From Robiginitomaculum sp. (GTDB lineage Bacteria > Pseudomonadota > Alphaproteobacteria > Caulobacterales > Maricaulaceae): a stretch of 64,000 nt of DNA. The stretch covers positions 1 through 64,000 of the forward strand of contig NVXG01000008.1 of the NCBI GenBank assembly GCA_002733805.1. Direction: 5' to 3'. The notes beneath the pieces were generated by a model. It saw only the letters and a list, made by a program, of their open reading frames with translations, was not told the origin of the DNA and did not search any database. The translations under genes and the position numbers were made by a program. This document shows positions 53,486-61,905 of the stretch, piece after piece (position 1 is the first letter of the stretch; each line of letters opens with the position of its first letter).

Positions 53486-55074
53486 TGCTCGACATATTGG
53501 TGCAAAACCTTGACCTGTTGATGTTTGCTGCGGCCATATTGGTTCTGCTGTCTGGTTTTCCAGTTGCCTTTACACTGGCCGGTATCGCGCTGGCTTTTGC
53601 TGGCATTGGCATCCTGACCGGCCAATTTGATTATTCGTTATTTCATGCGTTACCCAGCCGGATATTTGGCGGCATCATGACCCGGCAAGTGCTGGTCGCG
53701 GTCCCGTTATTTGTGTTTATGGGCGTGATGCTGGAGCGCTCCAAAATCGCCGAGGAATTGCTGGAAACCATGGGCAAACTGTTTGGCAATTTGCGCGGCG
53801 GATTGGGCATTTCAGTAATTTTAGTTGGCGCATTGCTTGCTGCCTCGACCGGCATTGTTGGCGCAACCGTGGTGACCATGGGGCTGTTGTCGCTGCCGAC
53901 CATGTTAAAACGCGGATATTCGCCCGCGCTGGCCTCTGGCGCGATCGCCGCCTCTGGCACCTTGGGCCAGATCATCCCGCCCTCCATCGTGCTGGTTTTG
54001 CTGGGCGATGTCATGTCAAACGCCTATGCCACAGCTCAACGTAGCCAAGGCATTTTTTCACCCAAAACCATTTCAGTCGGTGATTTGTTTGCCGGGGCGC
54101 TATTGCCCGGATTATTACTGGTCAGCTTGTATATTCTCTGGGTGGTCATCGTCGCTTGGCTGCGCCCCGAGGATGCGCCAGCCATCCCCAAAGAAGAAGG
54201 CGAGCAAACCTCGCTCAAAGCCATCATCAACGCCTTGTTGCCACCGTTGGCACTGATCTTCGCCGTTTTGGGGTCGATCCTCAGCGGCATTGCCACAGCA
54301 ACCGACGCAGCGGCTCTGGGCGCTTTGGGAGCGATTTTGCTGGCCGGATACCGTTTGGGCGATCAAGCCGCCAAATCACGCCTGTTGGTCGCCTTGGGCA
54401 CCGCAGCGCTGATTGCGCTGTTGGCACTCAGTCAAATGGTCGACTTGCGCCTTGGCCGGGCCAGTGTGAGCCCTAAGGAAACCGTTTCGATCTTCATCGC
54501 CTTTGGGCTGCTGGCCTTAGGCATTGTCGGCGTGGGTATGGCTTTGCTGCGATTGTGGCCCTCCAAAGTGGTGCATCAGGTCAGCCGGACCACCGCCGAA
54601 ATATCGTCTATGGTGTTTGTCATTCTGGTTGGCGCGACCTTGTTCTCACTGGTGTTTCGCGGCCTTGGCGGCGACGAAACAGTTGAAGCATTTCTGACCC
54701 AAAGTGGCCTTGGTCCGACCGGGGCCATTTTGATGGTGATGGGCCTGATGTTTGCCCTTGGCTTTTTCCTCGACTTTATCGAGATCACGTTTGTGGTGGT
54801 ACCGATTGTCGGGCCTATCTTGCTGGCCATGGGGGTTGATCCAGTTTGGCTCGGCGTCATGATGGCGATCAATCTGCAAACCAGCTTCCTGACCCCGCCC
54901 TTTGGCTTTGCGCTGTTTTACCTGCGCGGCGTTGCCCCGCCAGAAGTGACCACCATGCACATTTACCGGGGCGTGGTTCCGTTTGTCGGCATCCAGATCC
55001 TAGTAATGGCACTGGTCGCCCTGTTCCCGAAAATCGCCACCTGGCTACCCGGTGTGATGTATGGAGGAGGGTGA
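53485..55074 (+). CDS. TRAP transporter large permease (DctM)
   Basis: 529 residues from the ATG at 53485 overlapping the dctQ stop; the frame is open further upstream but that is dctQ sequence. About 12-14 spans. Motifs are VPLFVFMGVMLERSKIAEELL, GIVGATVVTMGLLSLPTML, SGTLGQIIPPSIVLVLLGDVM and, near the C terminus, FFLDFIEITFVVVPIVGPIL and NLQTSFLTPPFGFALFYLRG. It is longer than the common 430-residue DctM because of an extended middle with additional spans (about residues 225-385), as in TakM-like proteins. Completes a DctPQM set. Confidence 0.94.
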   Translation: MLDILVQNLDLLMFAAAILVLLSGFPVAFTLAGIALAFAGIGILTGQFDYSLFHALPSRIFGGIMTRQVLVAVPLFVFMGVMLERSKIAEELLETMGKLFGNLRGGLGISVILVGALLAASTGIVGATVVTMGLLSLPTMLKRGYSPALASGAIAASGTLGQIIPPSIVLVLLGDVMSNAYATAQRSQGIFSPKTISVGDLFAGALLPGLLLVSLYILWVVIVAWLRPEDAPAIPKEEGEQTSLKAIINALLPPLALIFAVLGSILSGIATATDAAALGALGAILLAGYRLGDQAAKSRLLVALGTAALIALLALSQMVDLRLGRASVSPKETVSIFIAFGLLALGIVGVGMALLRLWPSKVVHQVSRTTAEISSMVFVILVGATLFSLVFRGLGGDETVEAFLTQSGLGPTGAILMVMGLMFALGFFLDFIEITFVVVPIVGPILLAMGVDPVWLGVMMAINLQTSFLTPPFGFALFYLRGVAPPEVTTMHIYRGVVPFVGIQILVMALVALFPKIATWLPGVMYGGG

Positions 55075-55117
55075 ATTAGTGTAGTAACTTCACAGTCAGA
55101 AAGTAGGTCAACCAGAC

Positions 55118-55897
55118 TTATGCTGGGATAGTGCCTAAGATTGAACCTCCAACCTGAATGACCAGTACGAAGAGCATTCCAATGAAACCTGATAATATTC
55201 TTACACCACGTAGTGTGAATGGATTATTTCGAATTGAGGTTTTATTTTTCTTTGCTTCTGTAATTCCATAGTGAATACGTTCGCATCCCATATAAATGAT
55301 AAAAACCGCCAAGCTTAATAATCCAGTTTGTGTTTGAGAAGGGAGAAAAAAACGTTTTCCAATCTCAATTATAAGTATCAAAAACAGTATGATAAAAAGA
55401 GAAATAGTTGATCTTCTAAAGAAAAAAGAAAGTTTACCGAACAGTTGGTGACCAACTGGTAACCACACAATAAAAACAGTGAAACCAAATAACAGAACAG
55501 GCACAAAGGCAATCGCAAAATTGCCCGCTAATCCACTTGATTCAAGAGAAATAAGCCCACCTATCGTCGCTCCGACTAACGAAAATAGAGTACTAATAAC
55601 TAAGGCCCAAATACCGAAAAAATACTTTCCCTCAAAAAGATTGCTTACGGATAATGATCCCGCGACCAAGCCGACAAGTACAAAGATATGCTTCCAATGT
55701 GGATATAACTTAAACGATGGAAACCATTCAAATGCGTCGCCTAACAATTTTAACAGTGAGTTTATCCAATATTGCAGCGGGATATATATGGTGAACAAAT
55801 GCTCCAAGAGGTTATCCCAACTTTTCAAAACCCACTCAATTGGTGGAATCCAGTTTGGTTCGGATAAAATATAATTTGTAAAAGCCAATACCGACAA
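55118..55897 (-). CDS. Unknown polytopic membrane protein in an AT-rich island
   Basis: 259 residues with about six hydrophobic spans (for example HIFVLVGLVAGSLSV, YFFGIWALVISTLFSLVGA, NFAIAFVPVLLFGFTVFIVWL, ISLFIILFLILIIEI and a final GFIGMLFVLVIQVGGSILG). I do not recognise a family. Codons are strongly A/T-ending (many AAA, ATA, TTA), unlike the genes on both sides, and the flanks are also AT-rich from about 55080 to 56050. This suggests recent acquisition. A possible TATAGTAT promoter element lies just upstream (about 55931-55938 on the minus strand). It stands alone between the TRAP genes and the repeat remnant at 56064. Confidence 0.65.
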   Translation of the reverse strand: MSVLAFTNYILSEPNWIPPIEWVLKSWDNLLEHLFTIYIPLQYWINSLLKLLGDAFEWFPSFKLYPHWKHIFVLVGLVAGSLSVSNLFEGKYFFGIWALVISTLFSLVGATIGGLISLESSGLAGNFAIAFVPVLLFGFTVFIVWLPVGHQLFGKLSFFFRRSTISLFIILFLILIIEIGKRFFLPSQTQTGLLSLAVFIIYMGCERIHYGITEAKKNKTSIRNNPFTLRGVRILSGFIGMLFVLVIQVGGSILGTIPA

Positions 55898-56063
55898 AGT
55901 TGCAATAACGGTTGTTATCGATCTAAAGGATACTATAAATATTTGATAAATCTGACGGATTTAATCTCACTCGGGTTTTACCTTATGGATGAATCAAAAC
56001 GAACGCCATAAGCCCATAAGGAACCTCACTGGCACCAAAGATACTACCATAAAAATACCCCGA

Positions 56064-56136
56064 CCGGGAAATTTTTTGCAATTCAAACAGTTTTGCGGCA
56101 CCGGATTTAGCTCGGCAGCAGGGGATCTGCGTTCAA
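56064..56136 (-). pseudogene. Decayed copy of a korB 3' end
   Basis: On the minus strand this stretch aligns by eye with the last 24 codons of korB (57137-57208): about 53 of 71 aligned bases match, with two small indels. Allowing for the indels it would read LNADP-AAELNPG-AAKLFELQKISR against LNEIPYAELNPGGAKLHELQK in korB. It has no open frame of its own. The stop codon of the alcohol dehydrogenase-like gene lies in its first bases. It therefore forms the far border of a segment whose near border is the korB end itself. Confidence 0.65.
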
Positions 56137-57125
56137 CTTATTACGGGACCAACACCCATATCGATGACCACAATTCCGGTTTTTTGTTCGCTTGCCACAT
56201 AGCGATAGGCATCGGCAATTTGTTCCAACGGATAGGTACGGTCGATAATGGTTTGAACTTCACCTGATTCCAAACGCTTTTTGAGCAGGTGAATGAAGTC
56301 CTTCGGGAGTACCGGCAGCGGGAATAACACCCGATTGTTTTTGGTGATCTTTGACCAGAGCGCTAGGAAAAAATTCTGCCCCCAAGGCCCGCCGTCAGTG
56401 GCGCTGTATATACCCTTTGGCTTCAATAATTTTTTACATTTGAAATAGGTACTTTTGCCAACAGCATCGAGCACGAAATCAAATTCGCTACCGATTTCAG
56501 TAAAATCCTGCTTGGTATAATCAATCGTTTGATCCGCTCCCAGCGTTTTGAACAATTTTTGATGCTGATCTAGCCCGACCGCTGTTACGTGTGCGCCATA
56601 GGATTTTGCCAACTGAAGCGCCGCCAAGCCAATGGCACCTGAGGCACCGTAAATCAAAATAGTGTCACCCGGTTTTACCCCAAATGCCGTTAATACGCCG
56701 TCAGCATACCAAACACCTTCGCAAGTTAGCACATCGGCGAAACCCATGGCGGCGGGCATTTGCGAAATCTGACTATTCGCTGAAACACATATGTATTGCG
56801 CATGCGCCCCATATTTTGAGGGCGACATTCCAAAGACTTTGTCGCCGACATTGAAGCCGGAAACTTCTTGACCGACCACTTCGACGATACCGGCATATTC
56901 CATGCCTAATATGGTTAGTTTTGGTTTTGGAAACCCAAAAAATAGCCGTGCAAATTTGGGAATACCCCGGAGCATACCATCATCGGTTCGACCAACTGTC
57001 GCCGCATGTACCTTGACCAAAATTTCGTCAACTTGCGGCTCTGGTTTGGCAACTTCCTGAATTTCCAGAACCTCTGCAGTTCCATACCGTGGGCTGTGTG
57101 CGGCACGCATTTGATTGACTTCCAT
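56133..57125 (-). CDS. NAD(P)-dependent MDR-family alcohol dehydrogenase/quinone reductase-like
   Basis: 330 residues of the zinc-independent medium-chain dehydrogenase type. N-terminal GroES-like domain: EILVKVHAATVGRTDDGMLRG and LGMEYAGIVEVVGQEVSGFNVGDKVFG. The Rossmann NADP motif is LIYGASGAIGLAALQLAKSYGA (about residues 155-176). No catalytic zinc cysteine set is seen. Substrate unknown; quinones or enones are possible. The gene lies exactly between the korB 3' end and a decayed copy of that end, which suggests it was inserted there. It follows korB by eight bases in the same direction, so it may be co-transcribed. Confidence 0.88.
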   Translation of the reverse strand: MEVNQMRAAHSPRYGTAEVLEIQEVAKPEPQVDEILVKVHAATVGRTDDGMLRGIPKFARLFFGFPKPKLTILGMEYAGIVEVVGQEVSGFNVGDKVFGMSPSKYGAHAQYICVSANSQISQMPAAMGFADVLTCEGVWYADGVLTAFGVKPGDTILIYGASGAIGLAALQLAKSYGAHVTAVGLDQHQKLFKTLGADQTIDYTKQDFTEIGSEFDFVLDAVGKSTYFKCKKLLKPKGIYSATDGGPWGQNFFLALWSKITKNNRVLFPLPVLPKDFIHLLKKRLESGEVQTIIDRTYPLEQIADAYRYVASEQKTGIVVIDMGVGPVIS

Positions 57126-57133
57126 ATAAGGAT

Positions 57134-58189
57134 TTACCGAAACCCTTTTTGTAATTCATGCAATTTGGCGCCGCCAGGATTTAGCTCAGCATAGGGAATT
57201 TCGTTCAACGGACGATCTTCCATTTTATTCAGGGCATGCATGTCCGGGTGGGTCTCGTCGATGTGCAACAGGCCGGTCAGAATTTCATCTTCTTTCTGGG
57301 CATTGGCCAACGCACTCATCGCGGCAGCGCGATCGCGCGGATCAAAGCCTTTTTCCAGCTTACGCAAGCGGATTACTCCGCCATCGTGCATCTCGACCGG
57401 CATGATCTCGCCTTCGTCATAACAGACCTTGATGTCCTTGGAGGGTGCCACATAATCGGCATGAACCGCTTTGTGGTAATACTTGTAGGTATGGGCATAG
57501 GATTTGGTCGAGCCTTTGTGGTCATTAAAACTGACGCACGGCGAGATGACATCAATCAACCCAAAGCCCTTGTGTTTCAGGCCAGCCTTAATCAAAGGCA
57601 CCAATTGTTCGCGGTCCCCGGAAAATCCACGGGCCACAAACGTGGCCCCGACCGACAGCGCCAGAGACACCGGATCAATCGGCGGCATCTCGTTCGGCGC
57701 GCCCCTTTTGGCCAGCGAGCCCAGATCAGCCGAAGCCGAGAACTGCCCTTTGGTCAGACCATACACCCCGTTATTTTCGAGTACATAAAGCATGTTCACA
57801 TTGCGCCGCATGGCATGGACAAATTGCCCAAGACCAATCGACAAGCTATCGCCATCGCCCGACACCCCAATATAGGTCAGGGCAGAATTGGCAGCCACCG
57901 CACCGGTTGCTACCGATGGCATACGTCCATGCACCGTGTTATTGCCATGAGCTTCGCGCAGGAAATACGCAGTAGTTTTGGATGAACAACCAATGCCGGA
58001 AACCTTGACGGCCCGGTGTGGTTTGATGGAAAGCTCAAAAAATGCGCGGGCCATGGATGCCGTGACGCTGTCATGACCACAACCAGCACACAAGGTAGAC
58101 ATCGCGCCATCGTAATCGGCCCGAACCAAACCCAGCTCATTGACTGGCTCATTTTTGCGCCGGATATGCGGCTTTACAAACGAAGTCAT
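57134..58189 (-). CDS. korB: 2-oxoacid:ferredoxin oxidoreductase beta subunit
   Basis: Binds thiamine diphosphate and carries out, with KorA, the oxidative decarboxylation of a 2-oxoacid (most often 2-oxoglutarate) with ferredoxin as acceptor. 351 residues. MSTLCAGCGHDSVTA (Cys34, Cys37) and IGCSSKTTAYFL (Cys68) supply iron-sulfur ligands, and the ThDP motif GDGDSLSIGLGQF starts at Gly111 with ENNGVYGLTKGQ after it. LIDVISPCVSFNDHKGSTK adds another conserved Cys. The start overlaps the korA stop by four bases. Confidence 0.94.
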   Translation of the reverse strand: MTSFVKPHIRRKNEPVNELGLVRADYDGAMSTLCAGCGHDSVTASMARAFFELSIKPHRAVKVSGIGCSSKTTAYFLREAHGNNTVHGRMPSVATGAVAANSALTYIGVSGDGDSLSIGLGQFVHAMRRNVNMLYVLENNGVYGLTKGQFSASADLGSLAKRGAPNEMPPIDPVSLALSVGATFVARGFSGDREQLVPLIKAGLKHKGFGLIDVISPCVSFNDHKGSTKSYAHTYKYYHKAVHADYVAPSKDIKVCYDEGEIMPVEMHDGGVIRLRKLEKGFDPRDRAAAMSALANAQKEDEILTGLLHIDETHPDMHALNKMEDRPLNEIPYAELNPGGAKLHELQKGFR

Positions 58190-59997
58190 GCGATTTTCCT
58201 TAAGGTAGCCGCTTGGCGCAACGCGTTAGATACAAAGTGATAATCCAGTGGTTCACCGGAATAATGCAATACCGGGATCAATTTTTTGCGCGGCACGTCG
58301 GTTTCCAGCAATAACAGACCTAACAATTGAGCATCACGGTTCTGCTCGACCACAAAAACCTCGTCATGATCCGCCACAAATTTCTCCACTTCATCGGAAA
58401 ATGGAAATCCGCGAATACGCATATAATCCAGATGCAGCCCCTCGGCCTCCAGCCGATCACGCGCTTCGACAACCGCACCGTCACAACTGCCGATGGATAT
58501 AATTCCGCAACAGGCTTTGCCCTTGGACGGGCTGACAATTGGGGCTGGTACTTTGGATGCAGCGCTTTTCCATTTTTTGCGTAACCGATCGACCACTTCC
58601 TTGTACTGCGGGCCATCTTCGGTGTAGCCGCCATATTTATTGTGGCCGGATCCCCGGGTGAAATACGCGCCTTTTGGGTGGGTGCCGGGCAACGTCCGGT
58701 ACGGAATATGATCGCCATCCACGTCCAGATACCGGTGGAATTTCTCGATTTTTTCCAGCTCTTTACTGGAAAGAACCTTGCCACGATCCGGTTGATAGCT
58801 GTCATCCCAGGTCAGTTCATCAACCATCCAATCATTCATGCCAATATCAATATCGGACAACACAAACACCGGAGTCTGGAACCGTTCGGCCAGATCATGG
58901 GCTTGTACGGCCATCTCGAAACACTCGCCGGGATCGGCCGGAAATAACAGTATATGACGGGTGTCACCATGACTGGCATAGGCGCACAATTGAATATCGC
59001 ATTGCTGGGTTCGGGTTGGCATGCCGGTTGACGGTCCAACCCGCTGAATGTCAAACAATACCATGGGAATTTCGGCATAATAGGCAAAGCCGATAAATTC
59101 TGACATCAACGAAATGCCCGGCCCAGAGGTCGGCGTAAAGCTCCGTGCCCCGTTCCATGCCGCACCGATAATCATCCCAGCGGCGGCCAGTTCGTCCTCG
59201 GCCTGAATGATGCAATACTTGTGCTTGCCGGTATCCACATCGACCCGCAATTGATCGCAATACTTGGCAAAGGCATCCATCAGAGACGTGGATGGTGTAA
59301 TCGGATACCAAGCGCCAAAAGTAGCTCCGGCATAGACACAGCCCAGACCGGCAGCCGTATTGCCATCAATCATCACTTTGCCGGCTGTGTTATCACGAGA
59401 CTGCACCGAAAACGGCAACGGACAATCAAAATGCTCTTTGGCATAATCATAGCCCAACGCAATGGCTTGCAGGTTCAGATCAATCAATTTGGGTTTGGTC
59501 GAAAACATCTCGCGGACCAATTGGTGAATGACATCCAGATCCAGATCAAGCAGTGCTGCAACCGTGCCGACATAGGCCATATTTTTCATCAAAATGCGTG
59601 AACGGGCTGCTTTGAACGCGTCGTTGCACAGCCGCGCAAACGGCACGCCCATCACTTGAATATCCGGTCGGGTCAGAAAATGCGGGCGCGGCCATGTATT
59701 GTCATAAAGCAGTACGCCACCGGGGCTTAGCTCGGCCAGATCCCGCTCATAGGTTTCGGCATTCATCGCCACGATGAAATGCACATCGCCAGAGCGACCT
59801 CGATAGCCCTTTTCCGTCACTCGGATTTCATACCAAGTGGGCAGGCCTTGAATGTTGGACGGAAACACGTTTTTGCCAACCACCGGAACGCCCATTCGAA
59901 AAATGGCCTTCATCAGCAATCCATTGGCACTGGCCGAACCAGTGCCGTTTACATTGGCCAGCTTGATTACAAAATCATTGATTGCGGCTTCACTCAT
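58186..59997 (-). CDS. korA: 2-oxoacid:ferredoxin oxidoreductase alpha subunit (gamma-alpha fusion)
   Basis: 603 residues from the ATG at 59995-59997, which overlaps the upstream gene by four bases; the longer frame has no support. The N-terminal third is a gamma-type domain (INDFVIKLANVNGTGSASANGLL, VFPSNIQGLPTWYEIRVTEKGYRG with its core GLPTWYEIR). It is followed by the alpha pyrimidine-binding domain, AAGLGCVYAGATFGAWYPITPSTSLMD near 270-300, with YPITPS the diagnostic motif, and EDELAAAGMIIGAAWNGARSFTPTSGPGISLM. The C-terminal third ends GCDGAVVEARDRLEAEG and EVFVVEQNRDAQL. The architecture is that of KorA of aerobic bacteria. Confidence 0.94.
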   Translation of the reverse strand: MSEAAINDFVIKLANVNGTGSASANGLLMKAIFRMGVPVVGKNVFPSNIQGLPTWYEIRVTEKGYRGRSGDVHFIVAMNAETYERDLAELSPGGVLLYDNTWPRPHFLTRPDIQVMGVPFARLCNDAFKAARSRILMKNMAYVGTVAALLDLDLDVIHQLVREMFSTKPKLIDLNLQAIALGYDYAKEHFDCPLPFSVQSRDNTAGKVMIDGNTAAGLGCVYAGATFGAWYPITPSTSLMDAFAKYCDQLRVDVDTGKHKYCIIQAEDELAAAGMIIGAAWNGARSFTPTSGPGISLMSEFIGFAYYAEIPMVLFDIQRVGPSTGMPTRTQQCDIQLCAYASHGDTRHILLFPADPGECFEMAVQAHDLAERFQTPVFVLSDIDIGMNDWMVDELTWDDSYQPDRGKVLSSKELEKIEKFHRYLDVDGDHIPYRTLPGTHPKGAYFTRGSGHNKYGGYTEDGPQYKEVVDRLRKKWKSAASKVPAPIVSPSKGKACCGIISIGSCDGAVVEARDRLEAEGLHLDYMRIRGFPFSDEVEKFVADHDEVFVVEQNRDAQLLGLLLLETDVPRKKLIPVLHYSGEPLDYHFVSNALRQAATLRKIA

Positions 59998-61796
59998 GGC
60001 CCGGTCCTCCCGCTGGTGGTGTCTTGATCTTCGGCATGATGAATATGGATCACGCCTTCTTGCATGTCCCAAGCTGCAGTCGGGCAGCGCTCGGCGCACA
60101 ATCCGCAATGTAAGCACACATTTTCGTCCTTAATCATCACCCGTCCAGTCAGCGGCAATCCATCCGAAACGTATAGTGCCTGCCCGTCCTCGACTTCGGA
60201 TACGCTTAAGGAATTTCGCAATTCGCCCTCGGTTTCCGCAGTGGGCGCAATGCTCAAACACTCGACCGGGCAAATATCGATACAGGCATCGCACTCTTCG
60301 CAAAGCGGTGCGTCGAACACAGTCTGGATATCGCAATTCAGACACCGCTCAACCTCGGTGGCGATTTGTTCGGCTGAAAATCCCAACTCAACCTCGACAT
60401 CGAGTTTTTCGAACCGTTTAACCAGTTCCACATGCTCCATCTGGCGACGGTCGGAATTGTCGTAAGAATTGGAATAGCGCCATTCGAACATGCCCATTTT
60501 GGTTGCCACCATTTCAAGTTCGTCCGGCAAGCGCCCGGTCAGCATTTTGCCTTGGCAATGCTTGTGAATGGAGATTGCCGCCTGATGACCATGCTCGACC
60601 GCCCAGATGATATTCTTGGGACCAAACGCGGCGTCACCGCCAAAAAATACGCCCGGAATTGTTGACTGAAACGTGGTCTCGTCAATCATCGGAATTTGCC
60701 ATTTGTCAAACTCAATGCCTGCGTCCGCTTCGATCCACGGAAAGGCATTTTCCTGGCCGATGGCCAAAATGACATCATCACAAGGGATGGTCACTTCGCC
60801 AGTCACCCGTTGGGTTTCAATGCGGCCTTTTGCATCCAGTTCGTATTCCATGGTCTCGAACAACATGCCGACCAGTTTACCTTTTTCCAGCACAAAAGCT
60901 TTGGGCGAATGATTGACCACAATCTCGATATTTTCTTCTTCGGCATCTTCCAGTTCCCACACGGAAGCTTTGAAAAACTCCCGTGGTTTGCGGGCCATGA
61001 CTTTAACCGTATCGGCACCGAGCCGCAGCGACGTACGACAACAATCCATCGCCGTATTGCCCACCCCGATAATCAGCACTTGCTTGCCGATTTTTTTGGT
61101 GTGCTCGAACGCAACGGATTCGAGCCAATCAATTCCGATATGGATATTGTCCGTGTCATAGCGCCCTTGCAGGTCCAGATTTTTGCCTTTGGGCGCGCCG
61201 GTCCCGACAAAAATTGCGGCCCAGCCCTCGTCCAGCAAAGCCTTCATGCTCTCCACCGGCGTGCCCAGTTTCAGCTCGACACCCATGTCCAAAATGTAAC
61301 CCAATTCCTCGGACAAGACCTGTTCCGGCAGGCGAAATGCCGGGATATTGGAGCGCATCAAACCGCCCGGCGCATCCAGCTTTTCAAAAATGGTGCATTC
61401 ATACCCCAGTGGAGCCAAATCGTTGGCCACGGTAAACGAGGCCGGTCCGGCTCCGATCAAGGCAATGCGCTTGCCATTGGTTTTTTCCGGCTTTTTCGGG
61501 AGTTTATCCTCGATCTCGCCACGATGGTCAGCGGCCACCCGTTTCAAACGGCAAATCGCCACCGGTTCTTCCTCAACCCGAGTCCGACGACAGGCTGGTT
61601 CGCACGGCCGATCGCAAACCCGACCCAAAATGCCGGGAAATACATTGGACTCCCGGTTGAGCAAATATGCGTCGCCATACTGCCCCTGAGCAATCAGGCG
61701 GATATAGGCGGGAACGGGAGTATGTGCGGGGCAAGCCCATTGGCAATCGACTACTTTGTGAAAATAGTCGGGATTGCGGGTATCAGTTGGTTTCAT
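59994..61796 (-). CDS. GltD-like FAD/NAD(P) oxidoreductase with C-terminal ferredoxin domain
   Basis: 600 residues. The N-terminal cluster domain has Cys18, Cys22, Cys61, Cys65 and Cys69 (CQWACPAH, CDRPCEPAC). A FAD-binding motif LIGAGPASFTVANDLAPLGY lies at about 112-131, the NAD(P) motif LIIGVGNTAMDCCR near 243, and FFGGDAAFGPKNIIWAVEHG near 395. The last hundred residues hold two ferredoxin-like Cys groups (CEECDACIDICPVECLSI, then CLHCGLCAERCPTAAW from residue 561) plus a CLNCD motif. It is the first gene of the unit and overlaps korA by four bases. The obvious inference is electron transfer between KorAB and NAD(P)H, making an NAD(P)-linked 2-oxoacid oxidoreductase. Confidence 0.9.
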   Translation of the reverse strand: MKPTDTRNPDYFHKVVDCQWACPAHTPVPAYIRLIAQGQYGDAYLLNRESNVFPGILGRVCDRPCEPACRRTRVEEEPVAICRLKRVAADHRGEIEDKLPKKPEKTNGKRIALIGAGPASFTVANDLAPLGYECTIFEKLDAPGGLMRSNIPAFRLPEQVLSEELGYILDMGVELKLGTPVESMKALLDEGWAAIFVGTGAPKGKNLDLQGRYDTDNIHIGIDWLESVAFEHTKKIGKQVLIIGVGNTAMDCCRTSLRLGADTVKVMARKPREFFKASVWELEDAEEENIEIVVNHSPKAFVLEKGKLVGMLFETMEYELDAKGRIETQRVTGEVTIPCDDVILAIGQENAFPWIEADAGIEFDKWQIPMIDETTFQSTIPGVFFGGDAAFGPKNIIWAVEHGHQAAISIHKHCQGKMLTGRLPDELEMVATKMGMFEWRYSNSYDNSDRRQMEHVELVKRFEKLDVEVELGFSAEQIATEVERCLNCDIQTVFDAPLCEECDACIDICPVECLSIAPTAETEGELRNSLSVSEVEDGQALYVSDGLPLTGRVMIKDENVCLHCGLCAERCPTAAWDMQEGVIHIHHAEDQDTTSGRTGP

Positions 61797-61905
61797 AAAC
61801 TAAAATCATCCTACGCTTTAGAAAAATCCTAGCGCCGCCACCGGCGCTTCGCAAGAATTGTTTTTTGGGAATTTCAAAACTGGCAAACCATGTTACAAGG
61901 AAAAA

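Noticed and set aside
56064-56136. The far korB-like segment as an attachment site of an identifiable integrative element
   Set aside because: No integrase, excisionase or other mobility gene is visible between the copies or in the island, and the copies have diverged; I keep it only as a possible scar.
57236-57985. Plus-strand open frame of 249 codons opposite korB
   Set aside because: A shadow of korB; His/Arg/Gln-rich composition with no motif and no ribosome binding site.
60696-61832. Long plus-strand open frame (378 codons) opposite the GltD-like gene
   Set aside because: It is antisense to a protein with many recognisable motifs, has no family resemblance of its own, and its openness follows from the codon pattern of the real gene.
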